From positions 1 through 64,000 of the forward strand of contig JANNOO010000001.1 in the NCBI GenBank assembly GCA_031399165.1: DNA of 64,000 nt, read 5' to 3'. The stretch comes from JAKFWI01 sp031399165. GTDB lineage: Bacteria; Pseudomonadota; Alphaproteobacteria; Caulobacterales; Aquidulcibacteraceae. Shown here piece by piece: positions 34,400 to 43,273 of the stretch. Position 1 is the stretch's first letter; every line of letters begins with the position of its first letter. The notes beneath the pieces are model-generated. The model searched no databases, had not been told where the DNA came from, and was given only the letters and a program-made list of their open reading frames with translations. Both the position numbers and the translations under genes were made by a program.

Positions 34400-35704
34400 C
34401 TACGCCCCCAACACGGATGGTAAAAACAGCACCGTCGCTGGAACAAGCACAAGCAAGGCAAGGTGCAGTAGGTCCGAAACTAGAAATGGCACGATCCCCT
34501 TGAAGATCGTCATCAATGGAATGTCCTTGGCCAGATTATGGATGATGTAGACATTCATACCGACGGGCGGATGCACAAAACCGATCTCCATCGCCCTCAC
34601 CAACACAATTCCGAACCAGATCGGGCTGATGCCGAGCTGATCGGTGATCGGCAGAAAAATCGGGATCGTGAGCGTCATCAGCGCCAGCCCGTCCAGAAAC
34701 ATGCCAAGCGCCAGAATGATCAGCACCATGATGACAATCACACCGAGCGGGCTGGCGTTCAGATCGGCGATGAACCCCGCAACATGCGCGGCAAGCCCGG
34801 CGGCGGCGATGAACGTCGAAAAAATGATCGCCCCGATAATCACGACATAGATCATTCCAGTGGTGCGCAGCGTTTCGTTCAACGCCTTCACCACCGCCGC
34901 GATGCTGAGCTTGCGCCGCCAGGCGCAGAGCGCCAGCGCGCCAGCGGCGCCAACCGAGGCTGCCTCCGTCGGTGAGAACCAGCCCAATGCAATACCGCCG
35001 ATCACCAGCAGGATCAGCAGCGCAATATCCCATAGCTGTTTAAGGGATTCGATCCGCTCATGCCAAGGGACGCGCGGCAGCGCCGGGCCGAGTGACGGTT
35101 TGAACGCGCAGAGCATGACGATCACCGCCATGTAGGTCAGCATCTGCGTGATCGCCGGAATGATTGCAGCCGTAAACAGCTTGCCGATGGATTGCTCTGC
35201 CAGAATGCCGAACACGATGAGCGCCGCGCTCGGCGGCGTCAGCGATCCAATAGAGCCGCCGGCGGCAATCGCCCCGGTGGCCAAGGCCGGCGAATAATTC
35301 TGCCGGCGCATTTCCGGCAGCGCGACGAGGCCGACGGTCGCTACAGTGGCCAGGCTGGAGCCGCTGATCGAACCAAAGCCGCCACAGGCGCCGATCGAAG
35401 CCAGCGCAAGCCCGCCAGGCCTGTGGCCGAGAAACTTCGCTGAAATATCGAAGAAATCGCGGCTGGCTCCGGCGGCGAAACATAGATGCGCCATCAGCAT
35501 GAATAGCGGCAGGACGCCGAGTTCATACCGCGTGGCCATGTCGAACGCGATGACTCCTGCCTTTATAAGCGCCGCTTCCGGCGTTATCAGCACCGACAGG
35601 CCAACGACGCCAATCACGCCGAGCGCCACGCCAATGCGCACGCCGGCCATCAGCAGCACAAGAAGCGCCATGACGCCGACGCTGCCGATTAGCTCAGTCG
35701 GCAT
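34400..35704 (-). CDS. TRAP transporter large permease (DctM family)
   Basis: A 434-residue inner-membrane protein with about 12 hydrophobic segments, the usual size for DctM, which couples uptake to a sodium gradient. Conserved stretches: VLPLFMLMAHLCFAAGASRD, ACGGFGSISGSSLATVATVG, AAGGSIGSLTPPSAALIVFG and FVHPPVGMNVYIIHNLA. ATG 35704 overlaps the DctQ gene by 11 bases, and the DctP gene follows after 3 bases. Confidence 0.93.
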   Translation of the reverse strand: MPTELIGSVGVMALLVLLMAGVRIGVALGVIGVVGLSVLITPEAALIKAGVIAFDMATRYELGVLPLFMLMAHLCFAAGASRDFFDISAKFLGHRPGGLALASIGACGGFGSISGSSLATVATVGLVALPEMRRQNYSPALATGAIAAGGSIGSLTPPSAALIVFGILAEQSIGKLFTAAIIPAITQMLTYMAVIVMLCAFKPSLGPALPRVPWHERIESLKQLWDIALLILLVIGGIALGWFSPTEAASVGAAGALALCAWRRKLSIAAVVKALNETLRTTGMIYVVIIGAIIFSTFIAAAGLAAHVAGFIADLNASPLGVIVIMVLIILALGMFLDGLALMTLTIPIFLPITDQLGISPIWFGIVLVRAMEIGFVHPPVGMNVYIIHNLAKDIPLMTIFKGIVPFLVSDLLHLALLVLVPATVLFLPSVLGA

Positions 35705-36200
35705 CAGTTTGGCCTTCCCGGCGCGGGCGAACCGCCAACGCCAGTGTTACGACAAACGCCAGAGCCAGACCGGCGCACCAAAGGATGCGCGCCGGCGCCA
35801 TGGGCAACCCAAGCAAATCTGTGCGCTCATCGCGCGCCCACAATTCGAAAGCGATCCATCCGTCGCCCGCCAGCAACACAAGGAAAAACAGCGCCGTCAG
35901 CGCGTCCGATAGATGCGCCAGCGCGCGGCGCAATCCTTTGCCGGCCAGCTCTGTCAACACATGCACGGCCGCGTGTGCGCCTGTAAGTGTCGCGGCGACG
36001 ATCGCGGTTGAGACCACCCCGGCAATGCAATACTGCACCAGCTCCAGCGCACCGACGATGCTGAAGCCAAGCCAGCGCCCCACAACGCTGACAAAATCGA
36101 TCGCTATGGCTGAAAGCAGCGCAGCGCCGCCAAGCGCAAAGCAAAGACGCGCAAGAAAACTGTCGCGCGCGCTGGATGCAGATTGAGGAGGCTCTGCCAC
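35694..36200 (-). CDS. TRAP transporter small permease (DctQ family)
   Basis: A 168-residue inner-membrane protein with four hydrophobic segments, the DctQ layout; VVGRWLGFSIVGALELVQYC is the typical conserved region of helix 2. GTG 36200 follows GAGGACT. First gene of the dctQMP operon, divergent from the CoA-transferase gene across 72 bases, so one regulator could control both. Confidence 0.88.
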   Translation of the reverse strand: MAEPPQSASSARDSFLARLCFALGGAALLSAIAIDFVSVVGRWLGFSIVGALELVQYCIAGVVSTAIVAATLTGAHAAVHVLTELAGKGLRRALAHLSDALTALFFLVLLAGDGWIAFELWARDERTDLLGLPMAPARILWCAGLALAFVVTLALAVRPRREGQTDAD

Positions 36201-36272
36201 TCAGTCCTCTCTTGCCATTTCAAAAAAACCGGACCATGCAAATAGAAGGTGTAGCACCGCCCCGGTCAGACA

Positions 36273-37445
36273 ATGCCGCAACCTTTGTCCAGTATTCGCG
36301 TGATCGATTTCAGCCATGTGATGGCCGGCCCATTTGCGACCTATTTTCTGGCGCTGCTCGGCGCGGAGGTGATCAAGATCGAACCGCCGGACGGGGGAGA
36401 TATTTTTCGCAATTACGATTCCGATCCGGCTTATGCTGGGATGTCCCCTGCTTTCATCGCTGCGAATGCAGGCAAGAAATCCGTCGCGCTTGATCTCAAG
36501 ACCAGCCACGGCATGGAAGCGGCGCGCAGGCTTATCGCCAGCGCCGATGTAGTGGTGGAGAACTTTCGGCCCGGCGTGATCGACAAGCTGGGCTTCGGCT
36601 ATGATGTCTGCCGCGCTCTGCGAGACGACATCATCTACTGCTCGATCTCCGGTTACGGCCAGGACGGCCCAATGCGTGATTATGCGGCGATCGACAATGT
36701 TATCCAGGCGGCCGCCGGTGTGATGAGCGTCAGCGGCGATCCCGATGGCCCGCCCGTACGCATGGGCGTGCCGATCGTCGATACTTATGCCGGAACGCTC
36801 GCCGCGCTCGCGATACAGGCAGCGCTTTTCCAGCGCGAACGCTTTGGCGGCGGCCAGAGGATCGACGCACCCTTGCTTGATGCGGCAATCGTCATGCTCA
36901 CTGCCGCCGCGACGCCTTTTCTGGTGAAGGGACAAGTCCCGCGCCGCACCGGCAATACCGGCTATAGCGGCCAGCCGACTTCGGCCTTGTTCACATGCGC
37001 TGACGGCAAGCAGATTGCACTCGGCGTAGTGGAGCAGAGCCAATGGCTGAAATTGTGCGCAGCGCTGGAACTCAACGACCTTCCGGGCGACCCGCGCTTC
37101 ACCGATATTCCCGCGCGGCGCGCGAACGCGGCCGCGCTGACTGAGAGCCTTTGCGCACGCTTTATAGCCAAACCTGGCGCGGAATGGGAGCGGCTGATCA
37201 ATAAAGCCGGCGCGCCTTGCGGCCTGGTGCGGGACATTGGCGAAGCGTGCAGCTTGCCGCATCTCGATGAGCGCGGTCTGAAAATTCCGCTTCATATTCC
37301 AGGCCTTCCCTACAGCGAAGACGTTCACGTGCTCAACGCAGGATTTTCGTTCGACCACGATGGGCCATCTATCGCCACCCCGCCGCCCCGGCACGGCCAG
37401 CATACCGAAGCGGTGTTGCGCTCCCTTGATCTGCCGACAGCCTAG
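36273..37445 (+). CDS. Class III CoA-transferase (CaiB/BaiF family)
   Basis: A 390-residue enzyme that moves CoA between carboxylic acids through an aspartyl-CoA thioester. Motifs: VIDFSHVMAGPFATYFLALL, GAEVIKIEPPDGGD, VVVENFRPGVIDKLGFGYD, and YCSISGYGQDGPMRDYAAID with the catalytic Asp at the end, followed by NVIQAAAGVMSVSG. It shares a divergent promoter region with the TRAP transporter, suggesting that the imported acid is activated to its CoA thioester by this enzyme. The ATG at 36273 has no strong ribosome-binding site. Its stop overlaps the convergent TonB receptor gene by 4 bases. Confidence 0.92.
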   Translation: MPQPLSSIRVIDFSHVMAGPFATYFLALLGAEVIKIEPPDGGDIFRNYDSDPAYAGMSPAFIAANAGKKSVALDLKTSHGMEAARRLIASADVVVENFRPGVIDKLGFGYDVCRALRDDIIYCSISGYGQDGPMRDYAAIDNVIQAAAGVMSVSGDPDGPPVRMGVPIVDTYAGTLAALAIQAALFQRERFGGGQRIDAPLLDAAIVMLTAAATPFLVKGQVPRRTGNTGYSGQPTSALFTCADGKQIALGVVEQSQWLKLCAALELNDLPGDPRFTDIPARRANAAALTESLCARFIAKPGAEWERLINKAGAPCGLVRDIGEACSLPHLDERGLKIPLHIPGLPYSEDVHVLNAGFSFDHDGPSIATPPPRHGQHTEAVLRSLDLPTA

Positions 37446-40144
37446 AACCTCTTGTCGAGCGAAATCCCGATAATCCGGCCGATCGGATTGGTCAGCGTCG
37501 GATCGAATCCGCCGCCGCCGTTTTGACTCTGAGCGATGTTCACGAACGGCGGTTGTTGATCGAAGGCGTTGCGCATGTCGAGCGCGATCGTGAATGGCTG
37601 TTCGGTCCCGACGCGATAGGCCAAACGCAAATCTACGGTGGTGTATGCGTCCACCTTCTGAACCGGCGTAACTGCTGTGTTGTCGTATGCGTTCTGGTAG
37701 TTGACGAACACATTGCCCATCAGCGGCCCGCGATTCCAAGTCAAACTGCCGCGCATCTTCAGCGTGAGCGGATTGAAGATATCATTGAGTTGGTCAATCG
37801 CCGGCGCCGCGGCTGTGATCGCGGTTTCGTATTTCAGGAAATACGTCCCATCCAGACTGACGTCGAAGTGACCCCACTGTTCCGTGCTGAAACCATAGCT
37901 GGCCGAGAAGTCGACGCCTTCGGCTCTGGTTTCCGCCAGGTTTGCGTTACGGCCCTCAATGAACAAGCTAACGCCAGCCGGGATAACGCCGGTGAATCCA
38001 GTTTCGGCAATTTGCTGGGCGATGAACGCCGCAGACGGATTGCGCACGATGATGTCTGTACCGGCGAATTGTGCTTCACGGCTCAGGATGCTGAGGTCCG
38101 ACAGATAGGAAACAACCTGGTTGTCGTAGTCGATCTTGAAATAGGTGATGGCGAACTTGGAGCGCGGCAGGGCGTCCGGCGTCAGATCAAAACCGAATGA
38201 CCACGTTCTGGCGGTTTCCGGCTCAAGGTTCAGATTAGCGCCGGACCGCGCGACGCCTTGGCGTATCGCGCCCCCGATCGTCGGATCGGAATAGTTCTGC
38301 ACGAACAGCGAGTTTGAGTTGCCGTAGATTTGTGAAATTGTCGGCGCGCGGAATGACGTGCCATAGCTGGCGCGGAAGGCCAGATCTTTGACCGGCGCGT
38401 AGCTCAAGCCAACCTTGGGATTCTGCGTTACGCCGACATCGCTGTACTCGTCGTAACGGGCCGCGAGATTGACATCCAGCTTGTGGATTGCGGGCATGGC
38501 GTTGGCGTCGCCAACAATCGGCACGAGCACCTCAGCGTAATAGGACTCGACCTGTCGCTGGCGGCGCCCGGAGGTCGCGGTCGTCACGAGCGTAGTGCCT
38601 TGGAAATTGGTCTGCACAACGCGCATATCTTGGTGTTCCAGACCGACGACGCCTTTCACCTGGCCGCCCGGCATGCTGAAGAGCGGGCCATCGAGCTTGG
38701 TTTCGTAGAATTTCAGCGTTGTGCGGCCCTTATTGTCGGCAACGCCAATCAGGATGCTGTTGATCACCGATGCGCTGTTCCCGCCAGCGCCAAACGGGTT
38801 GAACGCCGTCGCCGGATTGGCGCTGCGCAACGCCTCAGCAAGCGCCGAGGCGTTGGCGATGTTGTACCCCGTACTGCGGTCATCGTTGCGGCCGGCGGTA
38901 TAGCTGGTCTCGAAATTCCATCCCGCGGGCAATATATAGCGTGCGCCAACCGTCACCTCGACGGCTTTCGAAAATCCCTTTGTGAAGGCCTGCGGGTAGT
39001 CGTTCAGGAAGGAATACTGAACCGTTTCGCACCGGGTTCCGGCCGGCGCGCCAGCTGTCGCCGGGCAAGGCGATGTTACGCCGCCAGGCGGCAGTACAAA
39101 AAACGCATTGGTCGCCGGAACTGACAGAGGCAGATTGGTGACGCCGCCTCGAATTTTGAACAGCCGCCTTGAAGCAAAGGCATCGCCGAACAGCGACAAG
39201 CGCTCCCCCAATTGCTGGTTGAAAGTTATCGCCATGCTGTTGCGATCTTGCTCGGGGATCAGGTCCGCGTATTGCAGATTGTCGCAGCGATTGGCCGCGC
39301 CGGGCGCGAGTGTGGCGCTTGTCGCTGGGGTGACGCCACTTGCCGGAATCGGATAGGTTGCTCCGGCGACTATATTGCCGGGTGCGCAATTGGTGACACG
39401 GAAATCGTTGCCGCCACGCGCCCGAAGATCACCGCGGAAATAATCGCGGTCCAGCCCGGAAAGCGCCGAGCGATACCCGTTCTCGTAAGATACCGTGACC
39501 TGGCCGCCGCCCCATTTCTTGCCGCCTATAAAGCCGACTTTGCGTTCGTCGATCTCGTCGCCGGCTCCGTAGCGGCCCGTGACCTCGAACCCCTCAAAGT
39601 CTCGCCGCAGGATCAAGTTTACTACGCCCGCGATAGCGTCGGAGCCGTATATCGCCGAAGCGCCATCAGGGACCACCTCCACGCGCGCGAGCGCCAGAGT
39701 CGGAATGATGGAAGGATCGACCGCAAAGCCCGTTGTGCCCTGCGGCACCACCCGATGACCGTCCAAAATGACGAGCGTGGTGAACGGACCAATGCCGCGC
39801 AAGTTTACTGAATTGCCGTAGGTGATGTTGTTCGAGCCGCCCGACTGGCCACGCGAGGTTTCGGAAATGCCGAGATTGAACACTTGGGGAATTTGTTGAA
39901 TCAGCTGCGCCGTGGTCACGGCGCCCGACGCCTCGATGTCAGCACGGTTTATGCTGACAACAGTAGAGCCCACCGGCGCAACGCCCCGAACCCGGCTGCC
40001 GGTTACAATTACGGTATCGGCCTCGGCTGTTGTCTGCGCATAGGCGGCGCTCATGCTCATCGCGCCGGCGCCCAGCAGCGCACCGGCAGCGGCTTTGGCC
40101 ATCAGATGGCGCGCGAATTGACCGCGCAGCCTCACGTGTTTCAT
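37442..40144 (-). CDS. TonB-dependent outer-membrane receptor
   Basis: A 900-residue receptor. ATG 40144 follows GGGGAATGAG and starts a long signal peptide with a basic n-region (KHVRLRGQFARHLMAKAAAG) ending SAAYAQ. The plug: DTVIVTGSRVRGVAPVGSTV, TAQLIQQIPQVFNLGISETS, RGIGPFTTLVILDGHRVVP and VVPDGASAIYGSDAIAGVVN, the large-barrel subfamily common in sphingomonads and Caulobacterales. The C-terminus ends GISLDKRF. It converges on the CoA-transferase gene, so the outer-membrane receptor, TRAP uptake and CoA activation may serve one substrate (inference). Confidence 0.93.
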   Translation of the reverse strand: MKHVRLRGQFARHLMAKAAAGALLGAGAMSMSAAYAQTTAEADTVIVTGSRVRGVAPVGSTVVSINRADIEASGAVTTAQLIQQIPQVFNLGISETSRGQSGGSNNITYGNSVNLRGIGPFTTLVILDGHRVVPQGTTGFAVDPSIIPTLALARVEVVPDGASAIYGSDAIAGVVNLILRRDFEGFEVTGRYGAGDEIDERKVGFIGGKKWGGGQVTVSYENGYRSALSGLDRDYFRGDLRARGGNDFRVTNCAPGNIVAGATYPIPASGVTPATSATLAPGAANRCDNLQYADLIPEQDRNSMAITFNQQLGERLSLFGDAFASRRLFKIRGGVTNLPLSVPATNAFFVLPPGGVTSPCPATAGAPAGTRCETVQYSFLNDYPQAFTKGFSKAVEVTVGARYILPAGWNFETSYTAGRNDDRSTGYNIANASALAEALRSANPATAFNPFGAGGNSASVINSILIGVADNKGRTTLKFYETKLDGPLFSMPGGQVKGVVGLEHQDMRVVQTNFQGTTLVTTATSGRRQRQVESYYAEVLVPIVGDANAMPAIHKLDVNLAARYDEYSDVGVTQNPKVGLSYAPVKDLAFRASYGTSFRAPTISQIYGNSNSLFVQNYSDPTIGGAIRQGVARSGANLNLEPETARTWSFGFDLTPDALPRSKFAITYFKIDYDNQVVSYLSDLSILSREAQFAGTDIIVRNPSAAFIAQQIAETGFTGVIPAGVSLFIEGRNANLAETRAEGVDFSASYGFSTEQWGHFDVSLDGTYFLKYETAITAAAPAIDQLNDIFNPLTLKMRGSLTWNRGPLMGNVFVNYQNAYDNTAVTPVQKVDAYTTVDLRLAYRVGTEQPFTIALDMRNAFDQQPPFVNIAQSQNGGGGFDPTLTNPIGRIIGISLDKRF

Positions 40145-40320
40145 CTCATTCCCCATTACTTTTTGTTGCATTCGCGCTAAAGCATCCGTGGGCGCCAACC
40201 AACCATCCATCGCTGACCACCATCATTAATTGTCATGGTATATAACATTAAGGATCGCGCAAGTGGCGGCGTGAAGGCTGCGCCTAGCGCTGCGGTTAGC
40301 TTGCGCTACTATCGCTTCTC

Positions 40321-40869
40321 ATGCCGCAGATTGCTGATTTCTTTTTTGGGCAGCCGCGCGAGGATCGAGCGTGCGGCGCCTGCGTGGCGTGTTGTTTCGT
40401 CTGGCCAATCAATGCGCCGGAACTTCAAAAGGCAGCTGAAACGCTATGCCCACACTGCACAGGCGTCAGTTGCGCGATCTATAAAGTCCGCCCGCCAGTG
40501 TGCCGCGCATTCTATTGCGGTTGGCGGCGCATTGAGGGCATGCCAGACTTCGCCCGGCCTGACCGGCTCGGCATTGTGTTCGACGTCGTCATGCCGGATG
40601 AGCCAAACAACATTCTGGACCGGCTCTATGTCAGAGGGACGGCGCTCCATTCGTGGGCGGATTTTGAATCCGAAAACGCGCGTGTGATTCTGGATCAGTT
40701 TAGCCGGGGCGATCTGCCCGTCTGGCTTGAATACGGCGACGATAAAATGCTGGCCCATCCACTGGGCGAAATTGCCGACATTCTGCTGGGCGGCGCCGCA
40801 CCTTCGACCAGCGAAGCCGCCGAGCAAGCCGAGCGCTGGCGCGTGCGCTTCTCAAACCTTAAAGGGTAG
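40321..40869 (+). CDS. Cysteine-cluster protein (YkgJ-like)
   Basis: A 182-residue soluble protein with a cysteine pattern in its first 70 residues: CGACVACC, LCPHCTGVSCAIY, PPVCRAFYCGW. This resembles YkgJ-type zinc/iron-chelating proteins (CxxCxxCC and further cysteines) of unknown physiological role. The C-terminal half (residues 80-182) has no motif I know. Stand-alone gene between a TonB receptor (divergent) and a dienelactone hydrolase. Confidence 0.75.
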   Translation: MPQIADFFFGQPREDRACGACVACCFVWPINAPELQKAAETLCPHCTGVSCAIYKVRPPVCRAFYCGWRRIEGMPDFARPDRLGIVFDVVMPDEPNNILDRLYVRGTALHSWADFESENARVILDQFSRGDLPVWLEYGDDKMLAHPLGEIADILLGGAAPSTSEAAEQAERWRVRFSNLKG

Positions 40870-41017
40870 ACCGGCTTCTACCAAGCGCGCCCATCGCTGG
40901 TCTCTGCGGGCGCGGACCAACTTTGGCCCTGTCACAACAGTGAGAGCCTCTTCCTCGCCTTGCCCCGCCCTGATAACAGGAGGCGCTAGGGAATGGAAAT
41001 GAAGGGCGAGATAGCCA

Positions 41018-41890
41018 ATGTGTGACGAACTTACTGAACGCGACAACGCAGAAGCCTTGACCTCTGGAGCGGTTTCGCGGCGCGGCTTCACGGCCGTAAC
41101 CAGCATGGCGGCGATGGCGGCGATGCTGCCTTCACCTGCCCACGCCGTAACCGTGAACGAATCGGCCGTCACGATCAAAACACCCGACGGCGAGGCCGAT
41201 TGCCACTTCGCGCATCCGGCAACCGGATCGTCTGCGGCCGTTCTGGTGTGGCCCGACATCATGGGCCTCCGGCCCGCCTTCCAGGCGATGGGCAAGCGCC
41301 TCGCGGAATCCGGTTACGCCGTTCTGACAGTCAATCCGTTCTACCGCAGCGCAAAAGCGCCGGTGCTGAAGGAAGGCGAAAGCTTCGCCGATCCCGCCGT
41401 TCGCGCGAAAGTGATGCCGCTTGCGCAGGCGCTCAACGCCAATACGCACCGCACAGACGCGGTGGCGTTCATCTCGTGGCTCGACGGCCAGAAAGCGGTA
41501 AACACCCGCCGCAAGATCGGAACCACTGGCTATTGCATGGGCGGGCAGATCGTCATGCGCACCGCAGCGGCCGTACCGAACCGCGTGGGCGCCGGCGCAT
41601 CGTTCCACGGCGGCGGCCTGGTCACGGCTATGCCCGACAGTCCCCACCTTCTTATCCCGACCATGAAGGCCAGCTTCCTGATCGCCGTTGCTGAAAACGA
41701 CGACCAGCGGGAGCCGACGGCTAAGGACACGCTCCGCGCGAGTTTCGACGCCGCCAAGCGGCCCGCCGAGATTGAGGTCTATAAGGCCATGCACGGCTGG
41801 GTCCCGCCGGACAGCGCCGCTTACAACAAGGAAGCGGCTGAAAAAGCGTGGAGCCGCAAGCTCGCCTTGTTCGAAAAGGCGCTCGCCTAG
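41018..41890 (+). CDS. Dienelactone hydrolase-family protein, Tat-exported
   Basis: A 290-residue alpha/beta hydrolase. The N-terminus carries a twin-arginine signal (SRRGFTAVTSMAAMAAMLPS). The triad of the family is visible: nucleophile Cys in GTTGYCMGGQ (about residue 173), Asp in AVAENDDQREP and His in AMHGWVPPD. Members open lactones; many, like this one, act on unknown esters. A strong terminator follows 12 bases after the stop. Confidence 0.88.
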   Translation: MCDELTERDNAEALTSGAVSRRGFTAVTSMAAMAAMLPSPAHAVTVNESAVTIKTPDGEADCHFAHPATGSSAAVLVWPDIMGLRPAFQAMGKRLAESGYAVLTVNPFYRSAKAPVLKEGESFADPAVRAKVMPLAQALNANTHRTDAVAFISWLDGQKAVNTRRKIGTTGYCMGGQIVMRTAAAVPNRVGAGASFHGGGLVTAMPDSPHLLIPTMKASFLIAVAENDDQREPTAKDTLRASFDAAKRPAEIEVYKAMHGWVPPDSAAYNKEAAEKAWSRKLALFEKALA

Positions 41891-41901
41891 CAAGCGAAAA
41901 C

Positions 41902-41935
41902 AAACGGCGCTCCTGATTTGCATGAGCGCCGTTTT
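41902..41935 (+). terminator. Rho-independent terminator
   Basis: Perfect 11-base stem (41902-41912 with 41924-41934), 11-base loop and a TTTT run within and after the 3' arm, directly after the hydrolase gene. Confidence 0.8.
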
Positions 41936-42088
41936 GTCTGTTAGTAGAAGCGGGTGCTGCGGGGCGCTTCATTCTTTCCGCGCGCGACTGAAGCGCACGG
42001 TCTTCGTGCGTCCGGTTGACACGGGCGCGCAAACCCGGACACTGATTAAAAAGTATCCGTTGATACGTTATTGGGTGGGAGCGCCTTC

Positions 42089-42568
42089 GTGGAATTTCTT
42101 AACATGCTGTCGGATTCGCCGGTCAGCGCGTGGGTGAGCGAGTCCACATGGACTTATTATGGCATGCTCGCCGTGCATGCTGTCGGCATGGCCGCCGTGG
42201 TAGGCGGCACATTCATGCTATGCCTGCGTGTTCTTGGTTTTGGCCAAGGCATGCCCGTCGCCGATCTTGAGCGGCTTCGTCTGGTGGCATGGGGCGGGTT
42301 TTTCGCCAACGCGATTTCCGGCGCAATTCTTTTCTGCAGCAACGGACCGCGGCTGGTCGCTAACAATATGTTTCAAATCAAAATTGCTTCGATCATCCTT
42401 GGCGGCGTCGCGCTCTGGGGCTTGTGGCGTGCGATAGGCCCGAACCGGCTTGAGCCAGTCTTCGTCTTTGGCGGGCAAGCGAAATCGATCGCCATCGGTA
42501 CGCTCTTCTTCTGGACGGTCGCGATCGTTACCGGCCGCTACATCGCTTACACAATTAATTTCGGCTGA
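42089..42568 (+). CDS. DUF6644-like small membrane protein, copy 1
   Basis: A 159-residue inner-membrane protein with four hydrophobic segments (for example GMLAVHAVGMAAVVGGTFML and IKIASIILGGVALWGLWRAI). Histidine and Arg within the helices (YYGMLAVHAVG, FMLCLRVLG) resemble the layout of small haem-binding-type four-helix proteins, but cofactor binding is not shown. GTG 42089 was preferred because GGGTGGGAG precedes it; TTG 42071 is the alternative. Six bases before a second gene of the same architecture. Confidence 0.72.
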   Translation: MEFLNMLSDSPVSAWVSESTWTYYGMLAVHAVGMAAVVGGTFMLCLRVLGFGQGMPVADLERLRLVAWGGFFANAISGAILFCSNGPRLVANNMFQIKIASIILGGVALWGLWRAIGPNRLEPVFVFGGQAKSIAIGTLFFWTVAIVTGRYIAYTINFG

Positions 42569-42574
42569 GGATTT

Positions 42575-43081
42575 ATGGACTTTTTTTTCGCAATAGATGG
42601 CTGGATCAAGTCCACGGCTGTCTCGAAACTTATGCTCCAGAGCTCGATTGCGTTCTCGCTTTCCGAGACGCTGCATTTCATCGGCCTGTGCATTATGCTC
42701 GGGGCGCTTCTGGTCATTGATCTACGCATTCTCGGCGTCATGAAAAGCACGCCGGCAAGCGTCGTGTTGAAATTCGTGCCGCTTGCTGTTTTGGGATTCG
42801 CGATTAACCTGCTGACAGGCTTGGCCTTCATCGCCTCCAACCCGCTGGGCTATTTCACAAATTGGATGTTCTGGACGAAGATGGGGCTGGTCACGCTGGC
42901 CGGCCTTAACGCGATGTATTTCACCTTCGTCGAACAGCCTCGCGTCCTGAAAACGCCGCAAGGCGAAACCTTCGATCTGAGCACCCGGATCACCGCCGCT
43001 TTATCCCTGGCCATATGGGTCGCGGTGATCATCGTCGGCCGTCTGCTGCCCGTTACCCAAGGCGAATACGGCACGGGCTAA
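42575..43081 (+). CDS. DUF6644-like small membrane protein, copy 2
   Basis: A 168-residue four-helix inner-membrane protein with the same plan as its upstream neighbour: SETLHFIGLCIMLGALLVID parallels SESTWTYYGMLAVHAVGMAA, and NLLTGLAFIASNPLGYFTNW parallels NAISGAILFCSNGPRLVANN. The two probably arose by duplication and may form a heterodimer (inference). ATG 42575 follows GAGG. No terminator clearly visible downstream. Confidence 0.75.
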   Translation: MDFFFAIDGWIKSTAVSKLMLQSSIAFSLSETLHFIGLCIMLGALLVIDLRILGVMKSTPASVVLKFVPLAVLGFAINLLTGLAFIASNPLGYFTNWMFWTKMGLVTLAGLNAMYFTFVEQPRVLKTPQGETFDLSTRITAALSLAIWVAVIIVGRLLPVTQGEYGTG

Positions 43082-43273
43082 ATTCTAATCTCCGCCCGAA
43101 AGCGGCGTTTCGATTGTGGCCGCAATGCGGGTGGCAAATTTTGTCCACGGAAGCGCGGCTAATGAGGCGGCCTGGTTAAGCCCGGCCGTCTCGACACGCC
43201 ATCATCGCGCCAGCGACCATGCCGGTGTCCAAATCACCCTGAAGCGGCAAGACATAAGCTCCTTCACGCTTCG

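Noticed and set aside
36201..37739. 512-residue open frame antisense to the CoA-transferase gene
   Set aside because: Composition is Arg/His/Gln-rich without any domain, and the opposite strand encodes a clear CaiB/BaiF enzyme; a GC-rich codon shadow.
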